Assembly: GCA_963920665.1 (NCBI GenBank)
Contig: OY987265.1
Coordinates: 35,655,001-35,719,000, forward strand
Length of the DNA stretch: 64,000 bases
Direction: 5' to 3'
DNA from: Straminergon stramineum
Lineage: Eukaryota; Streptophyta; Bryopsida; Hypnales; Calliergonaceae
Made by a program: the position numbers and the translations under genes. The notes beneath the pieces are model-generated. The model worked only from the letters and a program-made list of their open reading frames with translations, ran no database searches and was not told the DNA's origin. Numbering within the stretch: the stretch's first letter is position 1; each line of letters opens with the position of its first letter. Positions 12,601 through 25,200 of this stretch are shown piece after piece.

Positions 12601-13561
12601 TGCAAAAAATAAATAGGGAAGTCTTTATTTAAATCTTCATCCATTACTTCTCACTTTTGAATTCAACATGACAAATAATTCATAATGAGGACTCTATGAA
12701 AATTTAAAAAATTTAAAAAGAGAGTTTTTACTTACATTTCCACCCTTTTCATTTTATATATAAAATTATGGTGACAAATAATTCAAGATTAGAAGGAATA
12801 TTGGAGAGTTGTAAAACATAAATAGGGGAATTTCTACTTCAATCTCCATCCTTTATTTTTTATTCCTAAAATCAAAGAGAAAAATGATTCATGATTAGAA
12901 TGAATGTAGGAGAATTGCAAAAATTAAATAGTGAAGTTCTTATTTCCAATCTCTACCCTTTCTTTTTATTTTAGATCAATATGACAAATAATTCAAAAAT
13001 GTAAATACTCTTAGAGAATTACAAAATTAAATAGGAAAATTGTTACTTAAATCTCTTCCTTTGATTTTTTTATTTTTGTAATGAAAGTCACAAATAATGT
13101 ATGAGCAATATGATTCTTTGAGAATTACAAAAATAAATTGGTGCATTCTAACTTCAATTTTCATCCTTCATTTTTTCTTTTAAAATCGATGTGGCAATTA
13201 ATACATGAATAGGATGATTCCTTGCAAATTCTGAAAATATAATGGGAAAGATCTTAATTACTAAATCTTGGGCCATTATTTTTCACTTTCAAGATCAATA
13301 AGACAAAAAAATTAATTAGTAGAACAAGGCAAAAATTGCAAAAATTAAAAGGGAAAGTTTTTATCTAAATCACTACACATATTTTTTATTTGTATATTCA
13401 AAGTGACAAATCACTCTTGTTAGGAAGACTCTGAGGGAATTTCAAAGAATAAATAGAAAAGTTTTTATCTAAACCCTCTATCTTATATCTTATTTATTTA
13501 TGAAATTTATGTGACAACTAATACATGAATTGCAAAAATAAACGAATGAGTTCTTACTTAA
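9700..13561 (+). repeat. Degenerate AT-rich tandem array, period about 105 bp
   Basis: Recurring order in each unit: GAATTGCAAAAAATAAA, TTCTTACTTAAATCTCCACC, a T-rich TTTATTTTT stretch, then TCAATGTGACAAATAATTCA and a GATTAGGA-like segment. GACAAATAAT-type words recur every 95-115 bp (for example 10,135; 10,233; 10,641; 10,735). About 30 units, individually well diverged. Two TAA-flanked MITEs (11,126-11,702 and 13,562-14,488) interrupt it. The same array in reverse orientation lies at 17,560-19,440. Small open frames here look like chance. Confidence 0.8.
11126..11702. mobile_element. TAA-type MITE (CCCCTAAA family)
   Basis: A 577-bp element with ends CCCCTAAAGTCCCAATG and TTGGGACTTTAGGGG, flanked by TAA. 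Removal restores TTTTTCTTAAAATGAAAGTGAC, the expected continuation of the 105-bp array consensus. The subterminal block (a CTTTCAATCCATACGGTCAA-like stretch followed by ACAAGATCCTACGGTT) lies at about 11,508-11,605. It is probably a PIF/Harbinger-class non-autonomous element, on the basis of the 3-bp duplication. Confidence 0.88.
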
Positions 13562-14488
13562 CCCCTAAAGTCCCAAACATGGTTTTTGGGCATTATAGAT
13601 ATTTTGGGCAGCTCACTACAAGCGGAATTTTCCATTTTTTTGTTTGAAATTTTGACACAATATGTAGTCGAGGAGTAGCTTTAAGGCCCAACAATTTTCA
13701 TAACTTTTGGCTACATAGTTAAAAAGTTATTGTATGATATGTAGTTTCTTTCCCGACTCGGGCAGCTCGGGCAGCTCAGAAAAAATCACATTTTTCAAAA
13801 TTTGAAATTTGAAACTGATTTTCTCAATTTCTATATATGTGGAAAGGTTTGAATCATTCCATTTTGATCAATGAGGTGAAAGTTATGAGGAGTTTTAGTT
13901 TGTGGGCAGATATGGATTCTCTACTCTAAAATAAACTTTGAAGTCCTTCATTTTACTCAATTTTCAATATTTTTTGAAAAAAATAAAATCATAGGATGTA
14001 GATTGATTATTACAACATTACAACCATTGGGATGGTCATTTTTCAAATCCATAACAAAATTCTTAACAATTTAGTATTTTCAATGATTATCTACTTCTTT
14101 CTACTTACTATTTTTTTCCTATATGTTGTACGATTCCAAATGATTTGAACTTTTTCAAGCATGTAGCTAATTTGCCTTGAAGAATGAATTAAAAGAGACA
14201 CATCCATTTTGGACATTTTTTCAGACAAATATGACCTTGTGAAGAGCAGCTGCCCAGATTTTCACAGGGACAAAAAAAGGATTTTTGTCAATTCAAATGC
14301 TAATATCTTGCAATCTACAAGGTGAAAATTTATGAAATTTTTTCCACATGTTCTCAAACCAGCTTACTACAAGATCCTATGGTTTCATGTGTCAAAAAAT
14401 GTTTTTTTTTTCTAAAATTTGGTTCTTGTACTAGAAATGGCAATTTGGGAGCGTTTTTGGTGAAAACATAGTCAAAAATCTTTCGGGG
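13562..14488. mobile_element. TAA-type MITE, long subfamily
   Basis: A 927-bp element starting CCCCTAAAGTCCC and ending near TTTCGGGG, flanked by TAA (13,559-13,561 and 14,489-14,491). Removal gives TTCTTACTTAAATCTCT, the exact array consensus, so the insertion is proven by its host repeat. Close relatives lie at 61,362-62,282 (same orientation) and 41,522-42,471 (inverted). Subterminal block at about 14,290-14,385. No coding capacity. Confidence 0.88.
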
Positions 14489-14809
14489 TAAAATCTCTAT
14501 GCTTTGTTTTTGAAGGAGATTGGCTTTTGTCTACTTTGTGTAGCTTCTTCTTTGGTTGCTACTCACATGGTTTACCCACTTGCATATGCTTCTTGAAGGA
14601 GAAAAAATCTCTTAAAGAAGATTTAATTTTTCTTCTATCAATGTCACCCTACTAATGTTCTCCTCTATCCATCCTATAAAAAAACCTAAAATTGTCTATG
14701 TACCCATTCTTAACAAATATATTTCTATTCAAAGAATCCTTGAGGAGCCATTCAACCACTTCTTCACATTATTAAAATTGATTGACAGTTGATTCTCTAG
14801 ATTTTGGTT

Positions 14810-15440
14810 TTATGACCCTTCTCCTTCTTACGCCCATTGCACTTGTGGTCACTCCATCCACTATCCCCTTATCCCACATGCGCCTCTTGTAAAGAAAAAA
14901 AATGTTCATATAAGCAAATGACCTTTCTTGTACACACAGTCACCTTACATGCAGTCGCTCCACATGCAGTCGCCCTTCCTACATGCGCCCTTTGAGGAAG
15001 AAAAATTGTTTGTTCAAGCTAATGGCCTTTCTTACACCCGTGGTCACCTTATACGCGTTTGCCCTTTCTCTAGGTGCCCTCTAAGGAAGAAAAAATGTTT
15101 GTTCAAGCAAATGGCCTTTTTATATCCACAGTTGCCTTATCCATGGTCTCCTTCCTTGCATGTGCCTCTTCATATGATTAAGTTGTGTATTCAAGGACGT
15201 GATGTCTATGGTTGCTTTACATGTGATCAACCTTTTCAACATGCACCTTTTTAAAAGAGAAAATTATATACTCAATGAAGTGACCTTTTTACACTTGCAG
15301 TCACCCTTTCCCACATGCACCTTTTGATTAGAAAAATTGTTTATTCAAAGAGATGAAGTTTTCTATGGCCATGGTCACCTTTACTTGCCTACCCCTTCGA
15401 GGGAGAAAAATTGTTTGTTCAAGGAAATTAACTTTTCTTC
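14810..15440 (+). repeat. Minisatellite-like tract, 75-105 bp spacing
   Basis: Six or seven degenerate repeats of GAGGAAGAAAAATTGTTTGT followed by TCAAGCAAATGGCCTTT and a CAGTCACC / CATGCGCC segment. Starts near 14,889, 14,992, 15,086, 15,178, 15,255, 15,329 and 15,402, so the spacing shortens along the tract. The 108-codon open frame at 14,928-15,254 is a product of the repeat and is not proposed as a gene. Confidence 0.65.
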
Positions 15441-15449
15441 TAACTATGA

Positions 15450-17520
15450 TAGCCTTCTTGACTTCTTGAGGTCACCTCGGGGGGGTTACTTAGAATTTCT
15501 TACCAAACAATGTGTGGCATAATATAGGGAGGTATTAATTCATAGTGTTCAAAATTTAGAAAAAACTCTGAGGTAAAATATAGTGTGAAAAATCATGTAC
15601 ACTCAATTATAAGTAAGATACATGTATAAAAAATACCTCATATTTAAAAAAATTGTTGTAAAATAGCCTCTAGGATATGGATCCTAGGAATTTATTGAGC
15701 ATAGGTTCAATTTATGAGATTGTTGATCTACTTGGTCGGATGTAAAAACTTGACTACTTTTCTATTTTGATGGATGAATTTTGACCTTTTATTCATTGCT
15801 AGCTCACAGGACAACTTTTGAGTAGTTAGGATTCCCACTACAATCTTGCCTCTACTACCAAGGTTTGAAGGTGGTTTTCGACTATTGATCCCAAGTATAT
15901 TTCATGGATTAGTAGATCCTTGGGATGAGCTTGAAGTAGTAGATGGAGGCCATGCAACAAGAATTCTGTCAATTCCTTATGCAAATTCAATATGCAAGGA
16001 GTGGCACAATTTGGTGGCTTCATCAATGGAGCATGTTGCACTTTGTTTGGCACAATTTCAACTTATAGATGTGCCCCACCAACCCAGGCTTGATCGTGAT
16101 GTGTTTGTGACGTAGACCTGTGATTGCAATATAAAGGTGTTTTCAAAATCCTAGCAACTTTCAATACCATTGTTAGACCATCTTCGCACTATCTCCCTAT
16201 TCGATTTGTTTGATGGAAAGTTGGAGGATCTTCATGGAGTCTTGGTTGGTGGGTGGTAGCCTTGCAAGGTTTTGGTAGCTCATAGTGAAGATTGGCACAT
16301 CAATTTCCATCTATGGATGACCCTACATCTCGGGCATGAAAACTGAAGTATTTTTTTTTAGTACTACTGTTCAGGATCCTAAATAGAATATAGTTTTTGG
16401 TAGTGTGTCATTTCTATATAGTGTTTGTGCAAAGAGAGAGTGTTGTATTTTTGTTATGTACTCATAATTGCGTTATGAACACATTTCACGCTTATGTTGA
16501 TTTTATATTGTAATTGACATTATGGTTTACTGGCTTCAACATTTTTGGATTTCTATTTCCTTTCATAGTTTGGGGGGCTTCAAGGATTTTTGAATTGCTT
16601 GTATGTTCTTTTGTATTGTAGGGTATGTTGTAGTTCATAGAGTTTTGGTGTAACATTTTGTAGTTCAAATGCTTTTAGATGTGAACGTTCTACTTCTAGT
16701 TCATATGTTGTGATTTTGTTTTCATTTTCTTTCCATCCTAAACTTCTTATTAGAGTGTGTGATTGTAAGAGTTTTGTATATTTCATATGTCAGAAGATTA
16801 TAAGAGGAAGGTATTGATTTGAAAAACATGCTTGAAATTGTGTTATGAACAACATCCTAATCTACTACAATTTAAATTGTTTTATAATTCTTGCACTCTT
16901 GATGCACACTATAAACTTGTAGTTTACATTTTTTTTCTTTTCCATATTTTTTTGGGCTTCAAGTGGTTTTGGGGGGCTTTTGTCATTCCATTTTTTTTTA
17001 TCTTCATGTAGTTTACAATTTCTCTTCTTTTCCAATTCTTTTTTGGTTTCTAACAATGCTCATTTTCCTTGATTGTTCCATTTTGAAGTGGGCTTAAGCA
17101 AATTTTTGTTTTATTTCTCTACTCCCATTGTTTCTCCTTCCTATTTTTTCCATGTGATCTTCTTTTGTCTTTTATCTTGGTATTTGCCTTTTTCACTTTA
17201 CTTTATTTTCTTCTAACAAAGTAAGGGTCTTGAAAATTGTCCTTCCTTGTGAATTGTAAGTAATAGTACAAGGTCCTAAAATACCATGAATTACAAAATT
17301 AGGCAATAATAGGGACCATTTAATTGGTTGTGGTCATCAAAATACCCCCCCAAATAAAACCCCTAGCCATACGTGATGCACAAAGCCCCACATCAAGTGA
17401 CACCCCCGTGGAGTTCACCCCTCTAACACGCTTTTCTTCAAGACAACAAAATTCTTTTGAAAGTACAAAGGACCCCTTGCCAAGCCATTGTGGATGGTAG
17501 GCTTGTACTTTTATTTTTTT
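15450..17520. other. Unassigned intergenic stretch
   Basis: No domain, RNA gene or paired termini recognised. Short frames on both strands at 15,838-16,115 overlap each other and show no family signature. From 16,800 to 17,250 the sequence is T-rich on the plus strand. This is the spacer between the two oppositely oriented satellite arrays. Confidence 0.5.
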
Positions 17521-17559
17521 TTTGCAATGAAAACCTGTTTAATTTTTTTAGATAATTAT

Positions 17560-19440
17560 AAATAAATAAACAAAGGACCAATCTTCTATAGTAATCAATC
17601 ATGAATGATTTGTCATGTTGATTTTAAATATATTAAACAAAGTTTGATGATTTTAAAAAGAACTTCTTTTCATCATTTATTGTAGTTTTTATAGATTTAT
17701 CTTACTCATTTACTAATTGCAATGTTGATTTAAGAAGAACAAATAGAGGGTGGAGATTTAAGTGATAACTTCTCCTTTTAATTCTTGGAATTCTCCAAGA
17801 CTCTTCCTAATTATGAATTATTTGTAACTTTGATTAAAAAATAAAAATATTAGATTGATACTTAAGTTTTATTTTTACCCATTTATTTTTTGCAATTTTT
17901 GAAGAATCATCCTACTCATGTATTATTTGTCATGTTGATTTAAAAATAAAAAATTAATACTTAGTAGTGATTAAAGTAAGAAATTTCCCTCTTAATTTTT
18001 GTCTATTTAAAAAAAATCTTTATAACCATGAATCATTTCTTGTATTGATTTGTAAAATTAAAATAAAGAAAAGAGATTTAAGTATAATTTTTTCTATTTA
18101 ATATTTGCAATTCTCCAAGACTCCTTATCTGCCCTTATCATGAAATTATTATTATTACATTATTATATAAATTAAAAATAAAGGGTGGAGAACTTTTCCA
18201 TTTATTTTTGCAATTCTCCAAACTCCTTCAAATTATGAATTGTTTGTCACTTTAATTTTGTAAATAAAAAGTAAATGGTAGAGATTTAAGTTAGAAACTC
18301 CCCATTTTTTCTCCATTTCAAAAAATTCAACCTTATCAAGTATTATTTGCTACTTTAAATTTTAAAAATAAAAATATTCAATGGAAATTTAAGTAAACAT
18401 TGTTTCATTCATTTTTTTCAATTCACAAAGAGTCTTTCTAAAATTCAATGATTTAGTAATTTGATTTTGAAAATAATAAGAGATAGAGATTTAAGTAAGA
18501 ACTTCTCTATTTGCTTTTAAGAGCTTTGCAAGTCTCATTCTAATTGAGTATTATTTGTCACGTTGATTTTGGATTACCTATCACATTGATTTAAAAATTA
18601 AAAAAAAGGTGAAGATTTAAGTCAGGAATTATTCATTTATTTTTGCAAATCACAAACACAACATTTAGTAGCATGCATAGTCATTGCCTTGCCTCTACAA
18701 TAGATGGTATGGAATATTCCACATCTATCAATAGTTAAGTAGACACGTGGAGGCTCAATGTGATCAACAAGGTGCATGAAAGAAAGGTAGTGGAAATGAA
18801 GGCTATTGAATATTATGAGGATCGTCCTAATCATGTTTTGTTTCTTTTATCTTGATTTGAAATAAAAAAATGAAATCGTGGATATTCAAGTAAGAACTAT
18901 TGTATTAGTTTCTTGCAAAGTTCCTAGACTCCTATTGATCATGAATTATTTGTCACTTTTATATTATAAATTAAAAAATTGAAGATAGAGATTTAAGTAA
19001 GAATTTTTCCATTTACTTTTGCAATTTTTAAAGAGTTATCCTATTTTTATTTATATATATATTCTTGTCACTTTGACTAAAACTATAAAACAAAGGGTGG
19101 AGATTTAAGTGAACTTTTTCATTTATTATTGACAACTCTCCAAAAGTCTTCGTACTAATGAATAATTTTTCACTTTGACTTTATAGATAAAAAATAATAG
19201 GTAGATATTTTAAGTAAAAACTTTGCTTTCCATTTACTTTTTGGAATCTCAAGGATTCATCTTAATCATGAATTTCTTATGAGATTGATGTGTAAAATAA
19301 AAAATAAAGGATAGAGATTTTACGGATATAAATTTTGTTTAATTTTTAATTTACAAAGATTCATCCTAAGTATTTATTACTTGTCATGTTAATTTAAAGA
19401 TAATAATTAGGGGTGGAAAGAACATCCCCTTCTATTTTTC
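17560..19440 (-). repeat. 105-bp array, opposite orientation
   Basis: Reverse complement of the array at 9,700-13,561. The plus strand here reads GGTGGAGATTTAAGTAAGAA, then a CATTTATTTTTGCAATTCTC-like segment, then TAATCATGAATTATTTGTCA. About 18 degenerate units. Together with the minisatellite on its outer side it mirrors the left array. Confidence 0.8.
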
Positions 19441-19479
19441 ACAATTTTTTTAATGAAATTGGGCTTTCTTTATTCCATA

Positions 19480-20040
19480 GATGTTCCTTTGCATATGCCC
19501 TTACAAGTATGTGTTTTATCCACAAGTCCCCTTTTGTCCACCTATAGTTGTCCTTTATCCACCCATAATTGCATTTTCCCATTGCCTAATCGTAATTGCC
19601 CTTTGCCAACTTGCAATTATCCTTTGGCCACTTGGCCATCCACGGTCATCCCTTGACCTTCTTGCCATCGACAATTGCCCTTCTTACCATCTGTGGTTAA
19701 TCCTTTACCATTTGCGGTCACTCTTTTACCATCCGTAATCACTCCTCTACCATCTGCAGCTGTCCTTTTGCCATCCGTGGTCATCCCTTGGACACTTATG
19801 GTCGCCCCTTGAACACTAGAGGTCACCTCTTGGACACACATAATTGCACGATTTGCAGTTGCCCTACCCGTAGTCACCCTATGGACATATGCATTCGTCC
19901 CATGACACCCAAGGTCATCCAACCCGAGGTCTTCCCTTGACACCTGCACTCACCCCTTGACATCTGAGGTCGTCCTACCCACAATCGCTTGTTGGACACC
20001 CGTGGTCACCCCTTGATGTAGTCACCCCAAACCCCAAGTC
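19480..20040 (+). repeat. Minisatellite-like tract (GGTCATCCCTTG units)
   Basis: About 20 degenerate units of 20-30 bp, for example CCATCCGTGGTCATCCCTTG and ACACTTATGGTCGCCCCTTG. Both strands stay open over 80-110 codons because of the repeat; I treat those frames as chance. It resembles the reverse complement of 9,525-9,660. Confidence 0.7.
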
Positions 20041-20533
20041 GCATGTCCACGCTATACCCACATGCACCCTTTTATACGCCACGTGAATACTAGATGGCAT
20101 TTAGCTGGCCTAGGTAAAAGGGGTTAACTTTCTTGGAAGTCAAAGGTGAATTTGACTCTGTTCGACGTCTTGAGGGCTCTACTAGACGTTGTGTGACATC
20201 TGGTTGTTGTGATGTCGTGATGTCCAAGAAGAAAACCTTGGTCATAGGGAGCAAATCTATGCTGGATACAAAGGATGGCTAGTCGCCCGGGAGGTGGGGG
20301 CAACTTTCGTAGCAAAAGTTAAAGGCGAGTGCACAAGTAAGTGTACTCTCAATGTTTCTCATTATTTGATTTTGGGAGGAAATACTTAGGTCAATGTCCT
20401 TGGAGTGCATACATGGTTTGGTTAAATTTGTAGTAGTCATACTTTTCAATTTAGTTGGAGGGGCTTGAGCCCTGAAAATGGTGTTGACATTTTTATTTTT
20501 GTTTATTCCCTACAGGTGCAGCAAGATGCTAGT

Positions 20534-21612
20534 GGGTCATGGCAAAAAACACCGTCCGTTTTCCATAGCGTTTTTAAAAAACAGTTTGTATCCAATGCTA
20601 TAATTTTTTATTTATAAGCCCAATGCCCAAACCAAAAAGTTTTGTCGTAGAATTCTCGATTTCAATTGTACCCCTTATTTTTCAAAATTAAAAAAAAAAA
20701 AATATATTTAAAAAACAATTTCATTATATGTCACACTTTTAGGTTTAGGATTTTTTTATACTAAATACGGGTTCAAAGTAATGATTTTGGGTTGAAATTT
20801 CTGTGGAATATTTCTGCAATAGGTAGACATGTCCCTACTAAAGGGCAAAAAAACACACATTATTTTATGTCCTTCATGTTTGTGCAAAGAAGCCTCCCTT
20901 ATGAGTGCACTTATAAACATCAGAAATCTTTTTTACCTCATTTTTTTAACCAAATCTCATCACCATGAAGTCTTTTCCAATGGAAATTTTTTAGTTTTTC
21001 TGAAAATTTATTTTCCTATTTTCTACAAATTAAAATGTCCCAATTGAATTTTCTTCACTAGAATTCTATGTCCAAAAAGCTATCCCAATAAATACAATTG
21101 GGACATTTTAATTTGTAGAAAATAGGAAAATAAATTTTCAAAAAAACTTAAAATTTTCCATTGGAAAAGACATCATAGTGATGAGATTTGATTTTTCAAA
21201 TGAGGTCAAAACCATTTCTAATGTTTACAAACGCATGCGCAAGGGAGGCCTCTTTGCACAAATGTGGAGGACATAAAATAATGTTTTTTTAGATGCCCTT
21301 TGGTAGGCACATGTCTTCCTACTATAGGAATATACCACAGAAATTTCAACCAAAAATCATTAATTTGAACCTGTATTTAGTATCAAAAAACCCTAAACTT
21401 GAAAGTGTGACATATTAATGAAATTGAACATTTAAATAGAAAATAATTTTTTTTAAATTTCTAAAAAATAAGAAATATGATGACAATCAAGTTAACTAGA
21501 AATCCAAATTTTTATTTTTGGCATTGGATTTAAAATTCTTAAGTTATAATGGATGACAAGAGAGTCACTCTAATTGTGACGAGAAAACAAGTAGGTGTTT
21601 CTTGTAATGACC
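20534..21612. mobile_element. Giant foldback element, family F inverted dimer
   Basis: The left arm 20,534-21,046 and right arm 21,095-21,612 are inverted copies of each other around a 48-nt loop. The inner junction is CCCAATTG ... CAATTGGG, and matches such as CTACAAATTAAAATGTCCCA pair for hundreds of bases. The 5-bp direct repeat CTAGT flanks it (20,529-20,533 and 21,613-21,617). Arm sequence matches the half-elements at 24,598 and 46,476, so this looks like one family-F half duplicated head to head. A transcript would form a hairpin of about 510 bp. Confidence 0.88.
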
Positions 21613-22070
21613 CTAGTCCAAGAGCTAGATGATCAACTTCCACAACACAATGTGATGAGTGCATTTGGGATTTTATATCCACAATTCTGGTGCTAGGAAA
21701 ATGTTGAGGACATGTTTGACAACCATCTTTGCACTCTCATGGATGCATACAACCATAGGAAGATATTGGGGGAAGGGGAGAAAAAAATGTTAATTAAATC
21801 ACTTATCGATCATGAGACTCTTATATCTTAGCGGGGCTTGTTTAAAACTTGCATGAAGTCCAATTCCCATTCTACATTGCTCCCCCTTTATGATGTCAAT
21901 CCATTGACGAAGGTGTGGTGTATCTTTGATAGCAATAACAATCTCATGCAAAATTTTGGGGAGTTCCTTATGCATGTCCTACAAGTTGGGCTTATTTGGG
22001 GGAGTTTCATATGCATGTCCTACAGGTTGGGCTTATGGCGGAGGGTTGTATCATCCTTATTTTCGAACTG
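21608..22070 (+). pseudogene. Degenerate hAT-type transposase C-terminal fragment
   Basis: Conceptual reading immediately after the foldback element gives LVQELDDQLPQHNVMSAFG, then YPQFWC, stop, ENVEDMFDNH, further on SLIDHETLIS, stop, RGLF, and later a DVNPLTKVW segment followed by a short variable stretch. The spacing and motifs (QELDDQLP, MSAFGILYPQFW, LTKVW) resemble the C-terminal part of plant hAT-like transposases; this is from memory of the family. Two in-frame TAG codons and no start or N-terminal half show that it is dead. A roughly 40-bp segment is repeated around 21,960-22,035. Confidence 0.45.
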
Positions 22071-22099
22071 AAGAGGACTCATTGTAGGCTCTCTTGTGT

Positions 22100-23630
22100 T
22101 GGAGGGGTGCTTGATCCCTTGTTGTGAATTGAGCATGATTCATTCTATGAACTCTACTTTGTTTTCTCTCTAATGTTGTTGTGGTCTATGATTAAGTTAT
22201 TCTTTCCTTCCCTTAATGGTTGGACATTACATTACTCTTTTAATAACTTTATTATTGAACGGTGCCTAGATGGATGCAGGTTTCTATGTACGAGCCTCTC
22301 AATGTTTCAAAACTAACTCATTGCATGTGAGACATCTATGATTCTATTATATTTGCCATTTGTCGATTGACTCATTTCAGCATCGGAGGGTTTTTTGGGT
22401 GGGTGTAGGTCCAAGTTCAAGAGTTGTTTCTATCACACTGTTAATGGAATGCCATGCTAGGAGGTGAGTGAGGTAAGTGAATCCAAGTCTTCTTCATCTC
22501 TACTAGACGAATGAGATGAGCCAAACCATAGTAGCCCTTAGGATGAGGAACAATGTATGGTGGATTTCAGAATAACTTCTTAGTAATGCTTGTACTGTTG
22601 ATGGCATGCCTTTCATATGAGCTAGTTTGTTAAAATAGAACTTCGAATGATAGCTACACAGATCAATTGATAGTTGCATTTTCCATCATCGCTCAATGAC
22701 GAGTCTACTTAATCGCCTTTATACAAAAAACTGGCCTCAATACATAGCTTGTTTGACCCTGAATTAGTTTCCCACTTTGCTATTTCACAGCAAAAAAATT
22801 CATGTGTTTGCCATGAAAATGCTTGTCATTTGCATATGTTTGCCTAAGAATTTTTATTTTGTTTAAAGAAATCACCAAAAGCCTTTTGCAAAAGTCGCAC
22901 ATGTTGCCATGCCAAAACTATGTAAAAAAAAAAGTAATTGCCAATTCATCACTCCCACACGATTTCAAATCACCTTTTCATTCATTTGAAAAAGTTGAAA
23001 AAAAAAGCCCCGGTTCTTACCATATTTGTAAATTTCCACATTATCATGCTTGACCAAGGAAGTTGTAGTTCCTATCTCTACTAACAAGATCTCTTGCACT
23101 TCCTTGGTAAATGTACTTTAGAAATTGAAATTGTTGCTTCTGGAACAAGGATGGAGAGCAAACAAATGTCAAATCTAGCTTTAGCAAAATGGAGGCTACT
23201 TCTCCAAGTCCCAAGCAAAGAATGTTTATAAAGCATAATATTACCAAAAATGTACCCACTTAATAAGACCAAGTATGCAAGTGTTATAATTCACATGTTT
23301 TTGAAGGCCTTCTATTGAAATGACCTTTTGAATGTCCCTTCCTTGTAGAATACACTTGTTATGGCACTAGATAATCAATGTTACTCAAGTTTCTCAACTC
23401 ATGTGAATAGCCACATAAAGACTCGATAAAGATGTGTGGTTTGCTAAAGAATCTTTCCATGTACAAATTTATAGTGCCAAGTTGATACAATTTTTATTTG
23501 TTGTTTATTTTTAGCTTGATTTAATGAAAGAAAGTTTTGTATTTATCATTGGAATATTGATTTTTCCATACAGTCTTGCTCATGAGTTCTTCTTTTGGGA
23601 CAATTGGCATTTTCTAAGAACAAGATGATA
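22100..23630. other. Unassigned intergenic stretch
   Basis: No recognised domain, terminal inverted repeat or tandem repeat. Frames of 60-80 codons occur on both strands without family signatures. Confidence 0.5.
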
Positions 23631-23641
23631 TGGAATATGTT

Positions 23642-24003
23642 CAGGGTTGTTCTGTCGAACACATTTTGGGGTTGGGTGTGGAGTTGTTCGTCTGATGTCG
23701 CGTGTCGTACAAGACGAGTGTCGTGTATACATGACAATTTTGACAAATAAAGCCTTATCCTAACAGCAAAGATAATTTGAAATCTCATTTTATTTATGAT
23801 CCATAATTAAGAATGGAATAAGTGATTATTAAATTGAGACACTTCAATAAAATGAAACTCAAATATGTCAAGATTGGAAATAGAAAGTGTTTTATTTGAA
23901 AGTCAACCTTAAAGTTGACTTTATTAGACAGACTAGGGGGTCTACTAGACGTGTTGGACGTCGTGTTCGTTGTGTTGTTGAGTTGTTTGGCCGAACAACC
24001 ATG
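23642..24003. mobile_element. hAT-type MITE
   Basis: A 362-bp element with left end CAGGGTTGTTCTGTCGAACA and right end complementary to CATGGTTGTTCGGCCAAACA. The 8-bp direct repeat AATATGTT lies at 23,634-23,641 and 24,004-24,011. CA-rich termini plus an 8-bp duplication are the hAT signature. No coding capacity. It contains short GTCGTGT/GACGTC runs; a partly similar stretch occurs near 20,137-20,200. Confidence 0.8.
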
Positions 24004-25200
24004 AATATGTTAGACACTTACACCATCTTTGAAAATTGACATGCAAATAACTAATATAACAACCAACCCAATGGTCCCAATTTCCAAAGTTGGATAATGC
24101 CTCTTCTTCACAAAGTGAAGCCAAACTATTTTGATCATGTTGGGAAATTTCTATTCTTCCAACTTGAAATGTTTTAATCTTGTAGCCAACCTATATGGTC
24201 AAATGGGCTGAAATTTTTGCCCACATTTCTAAGGTAGGCCCATACAAATTTATAGGGTGAAAAGTTCAGAATTTTTTTTTAGATTTCAATAATGCACAGT
24301 GCACTAAAAGTTCGCACTTTTGGATACTTTTTGTACATAAACCCTTGGAACTTTAGTGGTTAAAGAATGCAAGTTTTAAACAATAGATAAAAAAACTTAC
24401 CCCAATAGGCTTTATGTAGCATTGAAGTTAAATAATGAGGATCCATCAAAAAGAACATGCAGGGGATCCTTCGTCTATGAAGCAATGGAGAAATGAGTAA
24501 AATATTATGAAGAGATTCTATGACACTTTGTCCTTGATGTCATAGAGAGTGCCACATTATTGTTTGTTGAAAATTGACATTTTCCCCGTCACTTCAAGGT
24601 CATTACAAGAAACTTTGGTCTTTTTCCATTACATTTAGAGTGACTAACTTGTCATTTGCTATAATTTTTGAGGCATGAACTCAATGGACTTGAAATTTTT
24701 ATTGGAGATGGGTGTTTTGATTTTAATCATATCCCTTATTTTTCGAAAAACTAAAAAAATAATTTTATATTTGTCGCGAGCCATAATCGTGCAATCCACT
24801 GGGTTAGTACTAAGTATGTTATAATTTTATAGAAATTTTTGACTTTCCTATTAGGTAAGAAGGATTTAGACACCCCTTAGCCTAAACAACTCGTTAAGGT
24901 AAAGGAATGCACTAGGAATCCATAACCGGATTCAGGACGGAACCGGATTCCGGAACTCCGGATAGCGACAGCCTATGGCCTATATTTCTGGTCTAGGACT
25001 AGGGATCCGTTACGGGTTAACAGTCCGCTTCTAGACCAGTCGGTAAAGTGATGGGTACTTAACCGCACCAGTTCCATTTGCTCCTCCTCTTTTTCCACAA
25101 CTGTTTTGTGTGCTTGTAGTTGAGAGAAAGAGTGGTGAGTTAGTAAAAGCTATAAGAGCTACCGACTATCTAGTTTATGGCTTTCAGACCTTAGTTTTCA

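Noticed and set aside
9700..13561. CRISPR-like array
   Set aside because: Units are degenerate and contiguous without unique spacers, and the genome is clearly eukaryotic.
19480..20315. Open frames of 60-110 codons over the minisatellite
   Set aside because: Both strands are open at once because of the repeat; compositions are repetitive and no start context or family is seen.
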